From Nitrospirota bacterium (GTDB lineage Bacteria; Nitrospirota; Thermodesulfovibrionia; Thermodesulfovibrionales; Magnetobacteriaceae), in assembly GCA_015233725.1 (NCBI GenBank), contig JADFXD010000001.1, positions 1 through 64,000 of the forward strand: 64,000 nucleotides of DNA. Direction: 5' to 3'. Positions 18,861 to 26,888 of the stretch are shown here, piece by piece (positions within the stretch are counted from its first letter, which is position 1; each line of letters starts with the position of its first letter). The notes below the pieces were generated by a model. The model was not told where the DNA came from and ran no database searches. It saw nothing but the letters and a program-made list of their open reading frames with translations. A program made the position numbers and the translations under genes.

Positions 18861-18929
18861 ATGACAACATTACCAGCCCATTTGCAGGACTACCACAGGC
18901 AAGACAGCAACGCTGGATGTTTACCCCTC

Positions 18930-19343
18930 TTATTGGGGATAGTTGAATGGGTTTTCCCGGCGTATCTGCATCAGTTTGATGGGCTGTCGTGTCAGGACGA
19001 AGATGCAGAGGCCTTTTTCGTTTGATTCGTTGTCGCCGTTTTTCCAGGTCCCCTTCCATGCCACGTTGACCTCTATTGTTGAGTCCATGACATCGACCCG
19101 CTTGGGTGTAAACGTCAGCGAGGCCGTATCAAAGTCCTTCGTTGCCGAGAGGTAACCCAGATAGCCCTCGGGGGTTGATAGCTCCTTAAGGGCGGACTTG
19201 TCGTGTTGCTGATACAGTTGTCTTATTTGCTCGATTACCTCAATGGCCGATGTTGTGATCTTTGACTCATTGGGGGTAATCTTTACCTCATCCTTGCTGC
19301 ATGACAACAGGACAAGCAGCAGCAATAGCAATACCTTTTTCAT
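18930..19343 (-). CDS. Small lipoprotein, unknown function
   Basis: MKKVLLLLLLVLLSCSKDE lipobox; start M16 of the listed ORF. Confidence 0.75.
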   Translation of the reverse strand: MKKVLLLLLLVLLSCSKDEVKITPNESKITTSAIEVIEQIRQLYQQHDKSALKELSTPEGYLGYLSATKDFDTASLTFTPKRVDVMDSTIEVNVAWKGTWKNGDNESNEKGLCIFVLTRQPIKLMQIRRENPFNYPQ

Positions 19344-19397
19344 AAATAACCTCCCTGGCAATCTCCATAATAATCTCCCTTGGGCCATGTGATGCCT

Positions 19398-20162
19398 TCA
19401 ATTATCAAGTGCATAGAAGCTGCCACTTCTCAGGACAAATATGCTGTCAGTGACCTCTTTTAGAAACTCGATTTCGTGCGATATTATTACATGTGACATT
19501 GAATAATTATTGAGGAATGCGACAATTCTCTCTATCGAGTCTGAATCCAGCCCTGCCGTGGGTTCATCCAGGAGCAAGACCTCTGGTGTCATAGCCGCGA
19601 TGGTGGCAAGGGCGCACAATCGTTTCTCTCCACCCGAGAGCCTATGCGTGACCCTGTGTTCAAAGCCCGCAAGCCCCAGCATTTCGCATGTCCTAGTGAC
19701 GGTCTGCAATGCCTCTGCGTGGGTCATACCGAGGTTCAACGGCCCAAAGGCCACGTCCTCTAATACAGTAGGACAAAACAACTGGTCATCGGAGTCCTGA
19801 AACAGCAGACCGATCCTCCGTCTGACTTCAATGAAGTCCTCTTCTTCTGAACGCTTCTTTCCAAACACCGCTACACTGCCACTCTGTGGCCTAAGTAATC
19901 CCATAACGACATGAAAGAGCGTTGTCTTACCGCTTCCATTTGAACCAGTCAGCCCGATACGCTGTCCCTGCCACAGCTGGAAGTCCACGCCATCGAGCAC
20001 CCTCTTGCCATTGCCATAGGTAAACCTTACGTCCTTTAAATCGATGACCTTGTCTACGGCCTTATCCTTGAGCCTGGCTCCAGTACTGTGCCCGACCCCA
20101 CTACTGAGCTTGCCCCCACTACTGTGTCTGGCCCCACTTGTTATGTTGTGATTGTTGGTCAT
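19398..20162 (-). CDS. Energy-coupling/CbiO-like ABC transporter ATP-binding protein
   Basis: GLTGSNGSGKTTLFHVVMGLL; LSGGEKRLCALATI; LLLDEPTAGLD; GLLFQDSDDQLFCPTVLEDVAFGP. Confidence 0.88.
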   Translation of the reverse strand: MTNNHNITSGARHSSGGKLSSGVGHSTGARLKDKAVDKVIDLKDVRFTYGNGKRVLDGVDFQLWQGQRIGLTGSNGSGKTTLFHVVMGLLRPQSGSVAVFGKKRSEEEDFIEVRRRIGLLFQDSDDQLFCPTVLEDVAFGPLNLGMTHAEALQTVTRTCEMLGLAGFEHRVTHRLSGGEKRLCALATIAAMTPEVLLLDEPTAGLDSDSIERIVAFLNNYSMSHVIISHEIEFLKEVTDSIFVLRSGSFYALDN

Positions 20163-21022
20163 TAGACAGTATGTCTTACCTGCAAGAACACCTTTGCCTC
20201 GTCAACCTTTGTGTTCAAGGTACTGAAGATATCTTTTTCCATCGACCTGGACAGACCAAGCCTCTGCCAGTCGACCTCGCTTAAATCCGTTGGTTGGGGG
20301 AGCCCTATACCGTCGTCATAGCCGTGGATCTTGCAATAGCGATTAGACATATACACGGCAGCGGGCATCTTGCTGTCATCCTTGACGGTGTTGTCATGGT
20401 GATGCTGGATAGATGTGACAAGTTCACCGGAGAGCGCCCACTTTTCTACAATCAAGCCGCCAATTTCGGCATGGTTAAGCGTAAAGAACCTCTTCTCTTT
20501 AACAATCAGTTGATCATAGTCCCCCAACTTCTTGATCAGGGAGAAATAATCCTTTGGAAAGTGCTTTATGAGAAATATCTTTCCAATATCATGGATAAGA
20601 CCGGCAATGAAAAACTCCTCCTGCTTGATAGGGTCAGATATAACATGCAGCGCAATAAGCTTACAGGCGACCGCACAGGCAAGGCTATGTTCCCAGAACT
20701 TGTTTACGTTAAAAGACACGCCCTCACCCGGGTTAAACGACGACAATACCTCGGCGCTCAAGGCCAGGTTCTTTATGGTATTCATCCCCAGGAGGATTAT
20801 CGCCCTGTTGATCGATACAACCTGCTGCGGCATGGCAAAGTACGCCGAGTTGATAAGATTGAGCACCTTGGCCGTTAACACGGGGTCTAACTTTATCGCG
20901 TTGACGAGGTCACGAGCGGAGGCATTATCGTTTCCTGTTATTGCTATTATCCTGGCAATAGTAGGAGATAATGCGGGTATCTTCTCTATATATGACAGTA
21001 TCTTCTTTTGAATAGTAGTCAT
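20162..21022 (-). CDS. HDOD-domain protein
   Basis: LSPTIARIIAITGNDNASARDLVNAIKLDPVLTAKVLNLINSAYF; HDIGKI-type core. Confidence 0.88.
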   Translation of the reverse strand: MTTIQKKILSYIEKIPALSPTIARIIAITGNDNASARDLVNAIKLDPVLTAKVLNLINSAYFAMPQQVVSINRAIILLGMNTIKNLALSAEVLSSFNPGEGVSFNVNKFWEHSLACAVACKLIALHVISDPIKQEEFFIAGLIHDIGKIFLIKHFPKDYFSLIKKLGDYDQLIVKEKRFFTLNHAEIGGLIVEKWALSGELVTSIQHHHDNTVKDDSKMPAAVYMSNRYCKIHGYDDGIGLPQPTDLSEVDWQRLGLSRSMEKDIFSTLNTKVDEAKVFLQVRHTV

Positions 21023-21169
21023 TTCCCGATTAATTGTTCTATCATCTTTCCCTCTATAACAATGTCCTTATCATAATTTAACATACATAACTATAACAGA
21101 AACACATTACAGGTTTCAACAGGAAAGATATTTTTCTCTTGAAATATTGACCGTACCTTTATTATTAAG

Positions 21170-21241
21170 TAGGCACGAGGGGTATCGAACCCCTGACCTC
21201 TACCGTGTCAAGGTAGCGCTCTTCCACTGAGCTACGCGCCT
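21170..21241 (-). tRNA. tRNA-Val (anticodon GAC)
   Basis: aggcgcgtagctcagtggaagagcgctaccttgacacggtagaggtcaggggttcgatacccctcgtgcct; cloverleaf, anticodon loop ttgacac. Confidence 0.93.
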
Positions 21242-21410
21242 TCTCTGCCTGGAGCGTACAGACTGTACAAAGCCAGCACGAAAATATTATGCAATATATT
21301 ATCGACCATTGTCAATAGCCCCAAAAAAACGGTCGCATAAGAAAATCATGAGATACGTTGCTATAATTACATGGGCATAAATATATTTATAACATCAGGA
21401 TTGAGAATTA

Positions 21411-21487
21411 AGGGGTCAAGGGCACTGGTGCCCTTGCAGGGGAGGTCTGAGGAGGGGGCGGAGCCGCCCTCCTTCTCTCTTTTTTCT
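21411..21487 (+). repeat. GC-rich two-hairpin intergenic repeat (copy 6)
   Basis: aggggtcaagggcactggtgcccttgcaggggaggtctgaggagggggcggagccgccctccttctctctttttt. Confidence 0.9.
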
Positions 21488-21597
21488 GTCGGCAGCAAAG
21501 GCGTGACCTCAACTACGATTGCCCTGGATGGGTAGGTTTGTTATATACCTTGCAACACTGTTATAATTTCAGAGAGAGAATATTAAGGAGTATTAAA

Positions 21598-22752
21598 GTG
21601 AACATTTTAATTGATGGCTTTCCATTGATGTTTGTAAAGACCGGCATAGGGTTCTATATCCATAATATAATCAAGGAACTCGTGAGGCTCGCACCTGAAA
21701 ATGCCTATTACCTCTACGATACCCTTGCCAAAGAGCGCTTGCACACTATCGTAAGGGTGGATCGCAGGCTCTCTGCCCTGGAGAGATTCTCAAGGATATC
21801 GTCCGTACAATTTCCGTATATGACTGCCGCACGGGTTGCCCTATTCCTATCCTCCCTGACCACGGGAGGCAACAGACTGAGCCTAAATAACACCGATGTA
21901 TTTTGGGGTACCAACTGCAGGGGGATATATAAAAAGCACATGAGAACCGTCGTCACGATCCACGACATGGCACACGAGTACTTCCCAGAGGCCGTTCATC
22001 CAGACGTGCTGTCATACATCAAGAGGTACATGGCCGAGGCTGCCTCTAACGCACACACACTCATAGCGGTTTCAGAAAATACCAGGATGGATATCATGAA
22101 ATTCCTTAAGGTAGACCCCTCCAGGATCAAGGTTGTACACGAAGGCGTCTCCGATGAGTTTCGCATTATTCAAGACCCTGATTTACTTAACACCATAAAG
22201 GACAGGTACAACCTGCCTGATAACTTTATTTTTGCCCTTGGGACCATTCAACCCAGGAAAAACATCCCAAGACTCCTGGAGGCCTTTGCCCTACTCTGTG
22301 ACAACCCCTCCTTTAAGCACTGGTTGGTTATCAGTGGCGCCTATGGTTGGAAGAACAAGACCGTCTACTCTTCTATAGCCAACCTGAGAATTACCAACAG
22401 GGTCAGGTTCACGGGCTACGTTGCACAAGGCGACCTGCCGGGCATCTATAACCTCGCCGACGTCTTTGTGTATCCAAGCCTCTATGAGGGCTTTGGACTG
22501 CCGGTGCTTGAGGCAATGGCGTGCGGCGTACCGGTGGTTACGTCAAAGGTATCCTCAATACCTGAGGTTGCCGGCAACTGTGCCCTCATGGTAGACCCCA
22601 CGAAGGTCGATGACATCGCAATGGCCATTGAAGCGATACTCTCGGACAATGAGCTCAGACAATCTCTATCCACACAGGCCCCGCAACAGGCACGCAAGTT
22701 TACATGGCAAAGATGCGCCACAGAAACCCTGCTAACCCTACAAGGGGATTAA
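21598..22752 (+). CDS. Glycosyltransferase family 4
   Basis: FALGTIQPRKNIPRLLEAFALL, VRFTGYVAQGDLPGIYNLADVFVYPSLYEGFGLPVLEAMACGVPVV; GTG start 21598 after aaggag. Confidence 0.9.
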   Translation: MNILIDGFPLMFVKTGIGFYIHNIIKELVRLAPENAYYLYDTLAKERLHTIVRVDRRLSALERFSRISSVQFPYMTAARVALFLSSLTTGGNRLSLNNTDVFWGTNCRGIYKKHMRTVVTIHDMAHEYFPEAVHPDVLSYIKRYMAEAASNAHTLIAVSENTRMDIMKFLKVDPSRIKVVHEGVSDEFRIIQDPDLLNTIKDRYNLPDNFIFALGTIQPRKNIPRLLEAFALLCDNPSFKHWLVISGAYGWKNKTVYSSIANLRITNRVRFTGYVAQGDLPGIYNLADVFVYPSLYEGFGLPVLEAMACGVPVVTSKVSSIPEVAGNCALMVDPTKVDDIAMAIEAILSDNELRQSLSTQAPQQARKFTWQRCATETLLTLQGD

Positions 22753-22919
22753 AAAGACGCAGATTCAGATTTGAATGAATATAAAGAAGATACCAATCTT
22801 CCAAAAATCAACCTTTAACCTTATTGCTCAGAGATATGGTATACTTAATTCACAGATATGAGGGTTTGTTTTTTTTTGTAATAGCTATTGAAATATTGTG
22901 TGTAAACATGCAACATAAT

Positions 22920-23069
22920 TGGGTCAAGGGGACTTCTTTTTGGCCGGTCCCCATATGTATCACTTTTATGGGGGTCAAGGGCACTGGTGCCCTTGCAGGG
23001 GGTTCTAAAGGGGGCCAGGAGCGTCCTGAGCGACAAAGAAGCTCCGCCGCCCCTTTCTTTCTTTTCTCC
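22920..23069 (+). repeat. GC-rich two-hairpin repeat (copy 7), preceded by a partial copy (22920-22951) and carrying a nested CCAGGAGCGTCCTGA unit
   Basis: gggtcaaggggac...ggtcccc...ggggtcaagggcactggtgcccttgcagggggttctaaagggggccaggagcgtcctgagcgacaaagaagctccgccgcccctttctttcttttct. Confidence 0.85.
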
Positions 23070-23097
23070 TAAGTATATAATAGGCAGGTGTTTAAAG

Positions 23098-26000
23098 TTG
23101 GAAGAGTTTCCCCACTCAATAGTACTGAAGGCCTCCGCAGGGTCGGGCAAGACCCGCGCCCTTACGAAACGCTTTGTGAGGTTTCTATTATCGGCGGAGA
23201 TACGCAATAACTCGCTACGAAACATCATCGCCATTACGTTTTCCAACAACGCCTCCAGGGAGATGAGACAACGCATCGTGCTGTGGCTCAAGGAACTCTC
23301 CATCGGCAAGGTCGAGACACTCAACGAACTCTCCGCCGAGCTCGGCACGGATAACGACACGCTGCAACAGCACGCTGAAATAGTCCTCGATGAGATATTT
23401 GACAGCTTTTCGTTCTTCCAGGTGAGGACGATAGACAGTTTTATGACCTCAATATTTAAGGCCTCCGCACTGGATATGGGCTATAACCCTGACTTCGATA
23501 TCCTCCTGGACTACGAGGGGCTTATGGAGTACGCCTTTGAGGTCTTCCTGCGACGCATTCGACACAACTCCCAGGAGGCCCTGCTCATGCAAGGCGTCGT
23601 TGACCTGATCCACGACAGCCGTCAGGACGACAGGGCATTCCTGTGGGAGCCTACCGCAACCATACTCAGGGAGATCAAGGCAATATATCGCAAGCTGGCC
23701 TCTACGGGCGCACGACTGGTCATCAGCGACCACTACAGGGCAATGGAGACCGTTAAACACGCCCTCAGACAACAGGCCGAGGCCCTGCAAGAGATGATCG
23801 AACGCTCACAGCTTGAGACAAGCGGCGTCAGCGCCTTTGCCAACATCCTGGAAAATATCAGAACCTCCAGGTTTGCAGACCTCATCAACCGCGGCCTGAA
23901 AAACCCACCCGTTAAAAAACCCTCAAAGAAGAACCTCGCTGCTGTTGCCTTCTACGACGAAATCTGCACGCACTGGAGCGAGCTGACACAGACGATCAGG
24001 CGCTACATCCAGTTGTACTCTCAGGTGTACTACACGCCGTTTATAAGGGTCTACAAGGCATTTGAGGCCGGCCTTGACCAGGTCAAGAGGCAGCAGGGGA
24101 TGATCTTTATCGATGACATCGCCCAGAACCTGTCGTTATACCTCAACGACGGCATAGTCCCCGACGTGTACTTCAGGCTCGGACAGAACCTCTGCCACTA
24201 CCTCATAGACGAGTTCCAGGACACGTCGCCGATCCAGTGGAAGAACCTCACCCCGCTTGTGGAAAACTCCCTCTCTCAGGGTGGAAGTCTCTTTGTCGTT
24301 GGCGATACAAAGCAGGCCATCTATGGATTTCGCAACGCCGATTATCAGATCATGAAGCACCTGGAGCAGTCACCGCCGTTTCCCTGCGCCGAGCATCATG
24401 TCCAAGAGCTCAATACCAACCACAGGAGCCTCCAGACGATCCTCAGCTTCAACGAGGCGGTCTTTAAAAGGCTCCTGCCGCAGGATGACGACTACAGCGT
24501 AGCCGGCAACATGAGCGGCCTGACCAACTACACACAGCTTGTAAGGCCCGGCAGTCTGGCAAACGGCTACGCGGAGGTCCGGATCGTTGAACTCGATGAG
24601 GAGACCCAACCCGAAAAGGCCATCCTACAGGCCCACGTCGAGGAACTCAGGGGCCGCGGCTACAGGTATCGCGACATCGCCATCCTGACAGGCACAAACG
24701 ACAACGTCGTAGAGACCGCCGCCTGGCTCAACGAACGGGGGATAGACTTTGTCTCCTTCAGCAGCCTCGACATCCGCACGCGCAGGGTCACGGCCGAGCT
24801 GGTGTCGCTGTTGAAATTCCTGGACTCACCGCTGGATGACCTGTCCTTTGCGACCTTTTGCCTTGGGGATATCTTCGCCTCTGCGGCGGCCAATGATGGC
24901 AGGGAGATTGACAGGGGCCTCTTACATGCGTTTTTCCTTGAAAGCAGGGACAACGCCCCACGGTACAAGGCCTTCCAGGAGCGCTTTGCAGACCTCTGGC
25001 AGACGTACCTTGATGGGCTTTTTAAGTCAGTGGGATACATGCCCCTGTACGACCTCGTAACCGACGTCTATGGGGTCTTCAGGGTCTTTGAGACGTTTAA
25101 GGACGAGGAGGCCACGCTGGTTAAACTCCTGGAGGTCATCAAGAACTACGAGGACATCGGCAATGAGACGATCCGCGACTTCCTCGACTACGCCTCAGAC
25201 CAGGACAGGAACGAATCAGACTGGAACATCGACGTCCCCAAGAGCAAGGACGCCGTCACCATAATGACCGTCCACAAAGCAAAGGGCCTGGGCTTTCCCG
25301 TGGTCATAGCCCTCCTGTACGGGCAGCAGAACAAGGGCTTTGACTACCTTATAAACAGAGAAGGTGATGCCCAAGACAATGCCCAAGTGGATAACTCATG
25401 GGTCACCATATTAAAGGTCAACAGGAAGATTGTCTCGGCCGTACCGGAGTTCCTATCTGCCGCCTACGAGGAGGAGGTCATCAAGGACAAGGTCAACCGC
25501 CTCAATGCCCTGTACGTGGCCTTTACGCGGGCGAAGGCGGAGCTCTATGTCATTGGGGTCAAGGGGGCCAAGGCCTCATACCCGTTTAATCTCCTGCCCG
25601 TGGATGAGTTCCAGCCTTCCGATAAGCCGGACGTCGTCCACTTCCAGGGTGACGACATTGAATCGGCAGCCTTTCCGCTGCTTTACCATCAGAGGGGAGC
25701 GGCCTTTGTGCCGCGGCAGCGTCAGGCGTTAGACGTTGCCCCCTTTATGCCAGGGGTGGTTGACCCCTCCTTTATGCGGGGGGTCGCTGACCCCCGGCAG
25801 CGCGGCGAACTCATCCACCGGATACTGAGCCTCATCGATTACACCGGCGATGTTGTGTCGCAACTGGAGGTGATTATCGAGCGCGTGCTTATCACATCGG
25901 CCTATGTCGCGCTCAGGGCGGAGATAGCCGATATTCTGAGGCGCTTTTTCATGATGGGTGACATCAGGGAGGTCATTGCCAGCGTCCCTGGAAGGGAGTT

Positions 26001-26283
26001 TCTCAAGGAGCAGGAGTTTGCCACCCCAAGTGGTATGCTCTTCAGGATGGACCTCGTGATTGTTGACGCTGACCAGGAGCGCATTTTGGGCATGGGGTCG
26101 CTGACCCCTCCTGGAGCGGTAAAGAAGGTGGTGGTTGTGGACTTCAAGGTCAGCGCCGAGGATTCCCCCTCTCATCAGCAGCAGGTCAGCAACTACGTCA
26201 GGATACTCAAGGACTATTTCAGGGGACGGAGTATCGAGGGCATCATCGCCTACATAGAACAGCCACGGCTTAGGAGGGTGTAG
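23098..26283 (+). CDS. UvrD-like helicase with C-terminal RecB-type nuclease (AddA-like)
   Basis: VLKASAGSGKTRALTKRF; HYLIDEFQDTSPIQW; VGDTKQAIYGFRNAD; VTIMTVHKAKGLGFPVV; C-term GELIHRIL...VVVDFKVS. TTG start inferred; listed ORF start at 22987 lies in the repeat. Confidence 0.88.
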   Translation: MEEFPHSIVLKASAGSGKTRALTKRFVRFLLSAEIRNNSLRNIIAITFSNNASREMRQRIVLWLKELSIGKVETLNELSAELGTDNDTLQQHAEIVLDEIFDSFSFFQVRTIDSFMTSIFKASALDMGYNPDFDILLDYEGLMEYAFEVFLRRIRHNSQEALLMQGVVDLIHDSRQDDRAFLWEPTATILREIKAIYRKLASTGARLVISDHYRAMETVKHALRQQAEALQEMIERSQLETSGVSAFANILENIRTSRFADLINRGLKNPPVKKPSKKNLAAVAFYDEICTHWSELTQTIRRYIQLYSQVYYTPFIRVYKAFEAGLDQVKRQQGMIFIDDIAQNLSLYLNDGIVPDVYFRLGQNLCHYLIDEFQDTSPIQWKNLTPLVENSLSQGGSLFVVGDTKQAIYGFRNADYQIMKHLEQSPPFPCAEHHVQELNTNHRSLQTILSFNEAVFKRLLPQDDDYSVAGNMSGLTNYTQLVRPGSLANGYAEVRIVELDEETQPEKAILQAHVEELRGRGYRYRDIAILTGTNDNVVETAAWLNERGIDFVSFSSLDIRTRRVTAELVSLLKFLDSPLDDLSFATFCLGDIFASAAANDGREIDRGLLHAFFLESRDNAPRYKAFQERFADLWQTYLDGLFKSVGYMPLYDLVTDVYGVFRVFETFKDEEATLVKLLEVIKNYEDIGNETIRDFLDYASDQDRNESDWNIDVPKSKDAVTIMTVHKAKGLGFPVVIALLYGQQNKGFDYLINREGDAQDNAQVDNSWVTILKVNRKIVSAVPEFLSAAYEEEVIKDKVNRLNALYVAFTRAKAELYVIGVKGAKASYPFNLLPVDEFQPSDKPDVVHFQGDDIESAAFPLLYHQRGAAFVPRQRQALDVAPFMPGVVDPSFMRGVADPRQRGELIHRILSLIDYTGDVVSQLEVIIERVLITSAYVALRAEIADILRRFFMMGDIREVIASVPGREFLKEQEFATPSGMLFRMDLVIVDADQERILGMGSLTPPGAVKKVVVVDFKVSAEDSPSHQQQVSNYVRILKDYFRGRSIEGIIAYIEQPRLRRV

Positions 26284-26365
26284 AAGAGAGAAGGAAGAAG
26301 AAAGAAGGGGAGGCTCTGCCTCCCCTCAGACCCCTCCGCAAGGGAGCACGGCCCCCTTGACCCCG
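26284..26365 (-). repeat. GC-rich two-hairpin intergenic repeat (copy 8)
   Basis: aagaaaggggaggctctgcctcccctcagacccctccgcaagggagcacggcccccttgaccccg type, directly after the stop codon at 26283. Confidence 0.85.
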
Positions 26366-26442
26366 TAAAGGGTTGGTTGGCAGGTTTGGGGTTGGTGAGG
26401 TGGGGTCGTAAATTTCAGTATGCGTTTGGTATAATTGACACT

Positions 26443-26812
26443 ATGTGTAGAGATTGGGATAAGTATAAACCGACAAATGACTTGAACCTTCAAGAGTTGA
26501 AGGAGGCCATCAAGTCTGGTCGGGCGATTGCGTTTATCGGGGCGGGGTGTTAGATGCCGCTTGGGTATTCGTTGTGGGCAGGGCTGATCAAAAAGATGTT
26601 GGAAGATGAGCTTATAAGTACGATACAAGAATGTTTACCGGACTTATACTTGAAGCCCCAAGATGCAAAAGATATTTTGAAGGAGATATCTACTAATCAT
26701 GGCTTGTTAAAAGAGCAAGCGTATGGTTGGTACAGTTTTATTCATCTGACGGTACAAGAATATTTTACCGCTTGTGATATATATGAAAGAAGGAACTATG
26801 ATATTGCCATAG
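26443..26812 (+). pseudogene. Remnant of SIR2-domain...NACHT/STAND-like gene
   Basis: MCRDWDKYKPTNDLNLQELKEAIKSGRAIAFIGAGC*MPLGYSLWAGLIKKMLEDE | LISTIQECLPDLYLKPQDAKDILKEISTNHGLLKEQAYGWYSFIHLTVQEYFTACDIYER; in-frame TAG, truncated, runs into repeat. Confidence 0.6.
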
Positions 26813-26814
26813 GA

Positions 26815-26886
26815 AGGGGTCAAGGGGTCCATGACCCTTTGCAGGGGGGGTCAAGGGGGGGGCGGAGCCGCCCCCCTTTTTCTCTC
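26815..26886 (+). repeat. GC-rich two-hairpin intergenic repeat (copy 9)
   Basis: aaggggtcaaggggtccatgaccctttgcaggggggg...ggggcggagccgcccccctttttctctc, directly before ATG 26889. Confidence 0.85.
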
Positions 26887-26888
26887 AT

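Noticed and set aside
22987-23097. ATG 22987 as the start of the AddA-like protein
   Set aside because: The 37 extra residues are repeat-encoded; TTG 23098 just before EEFPHSIVLKASAGSGKT is more plausible.
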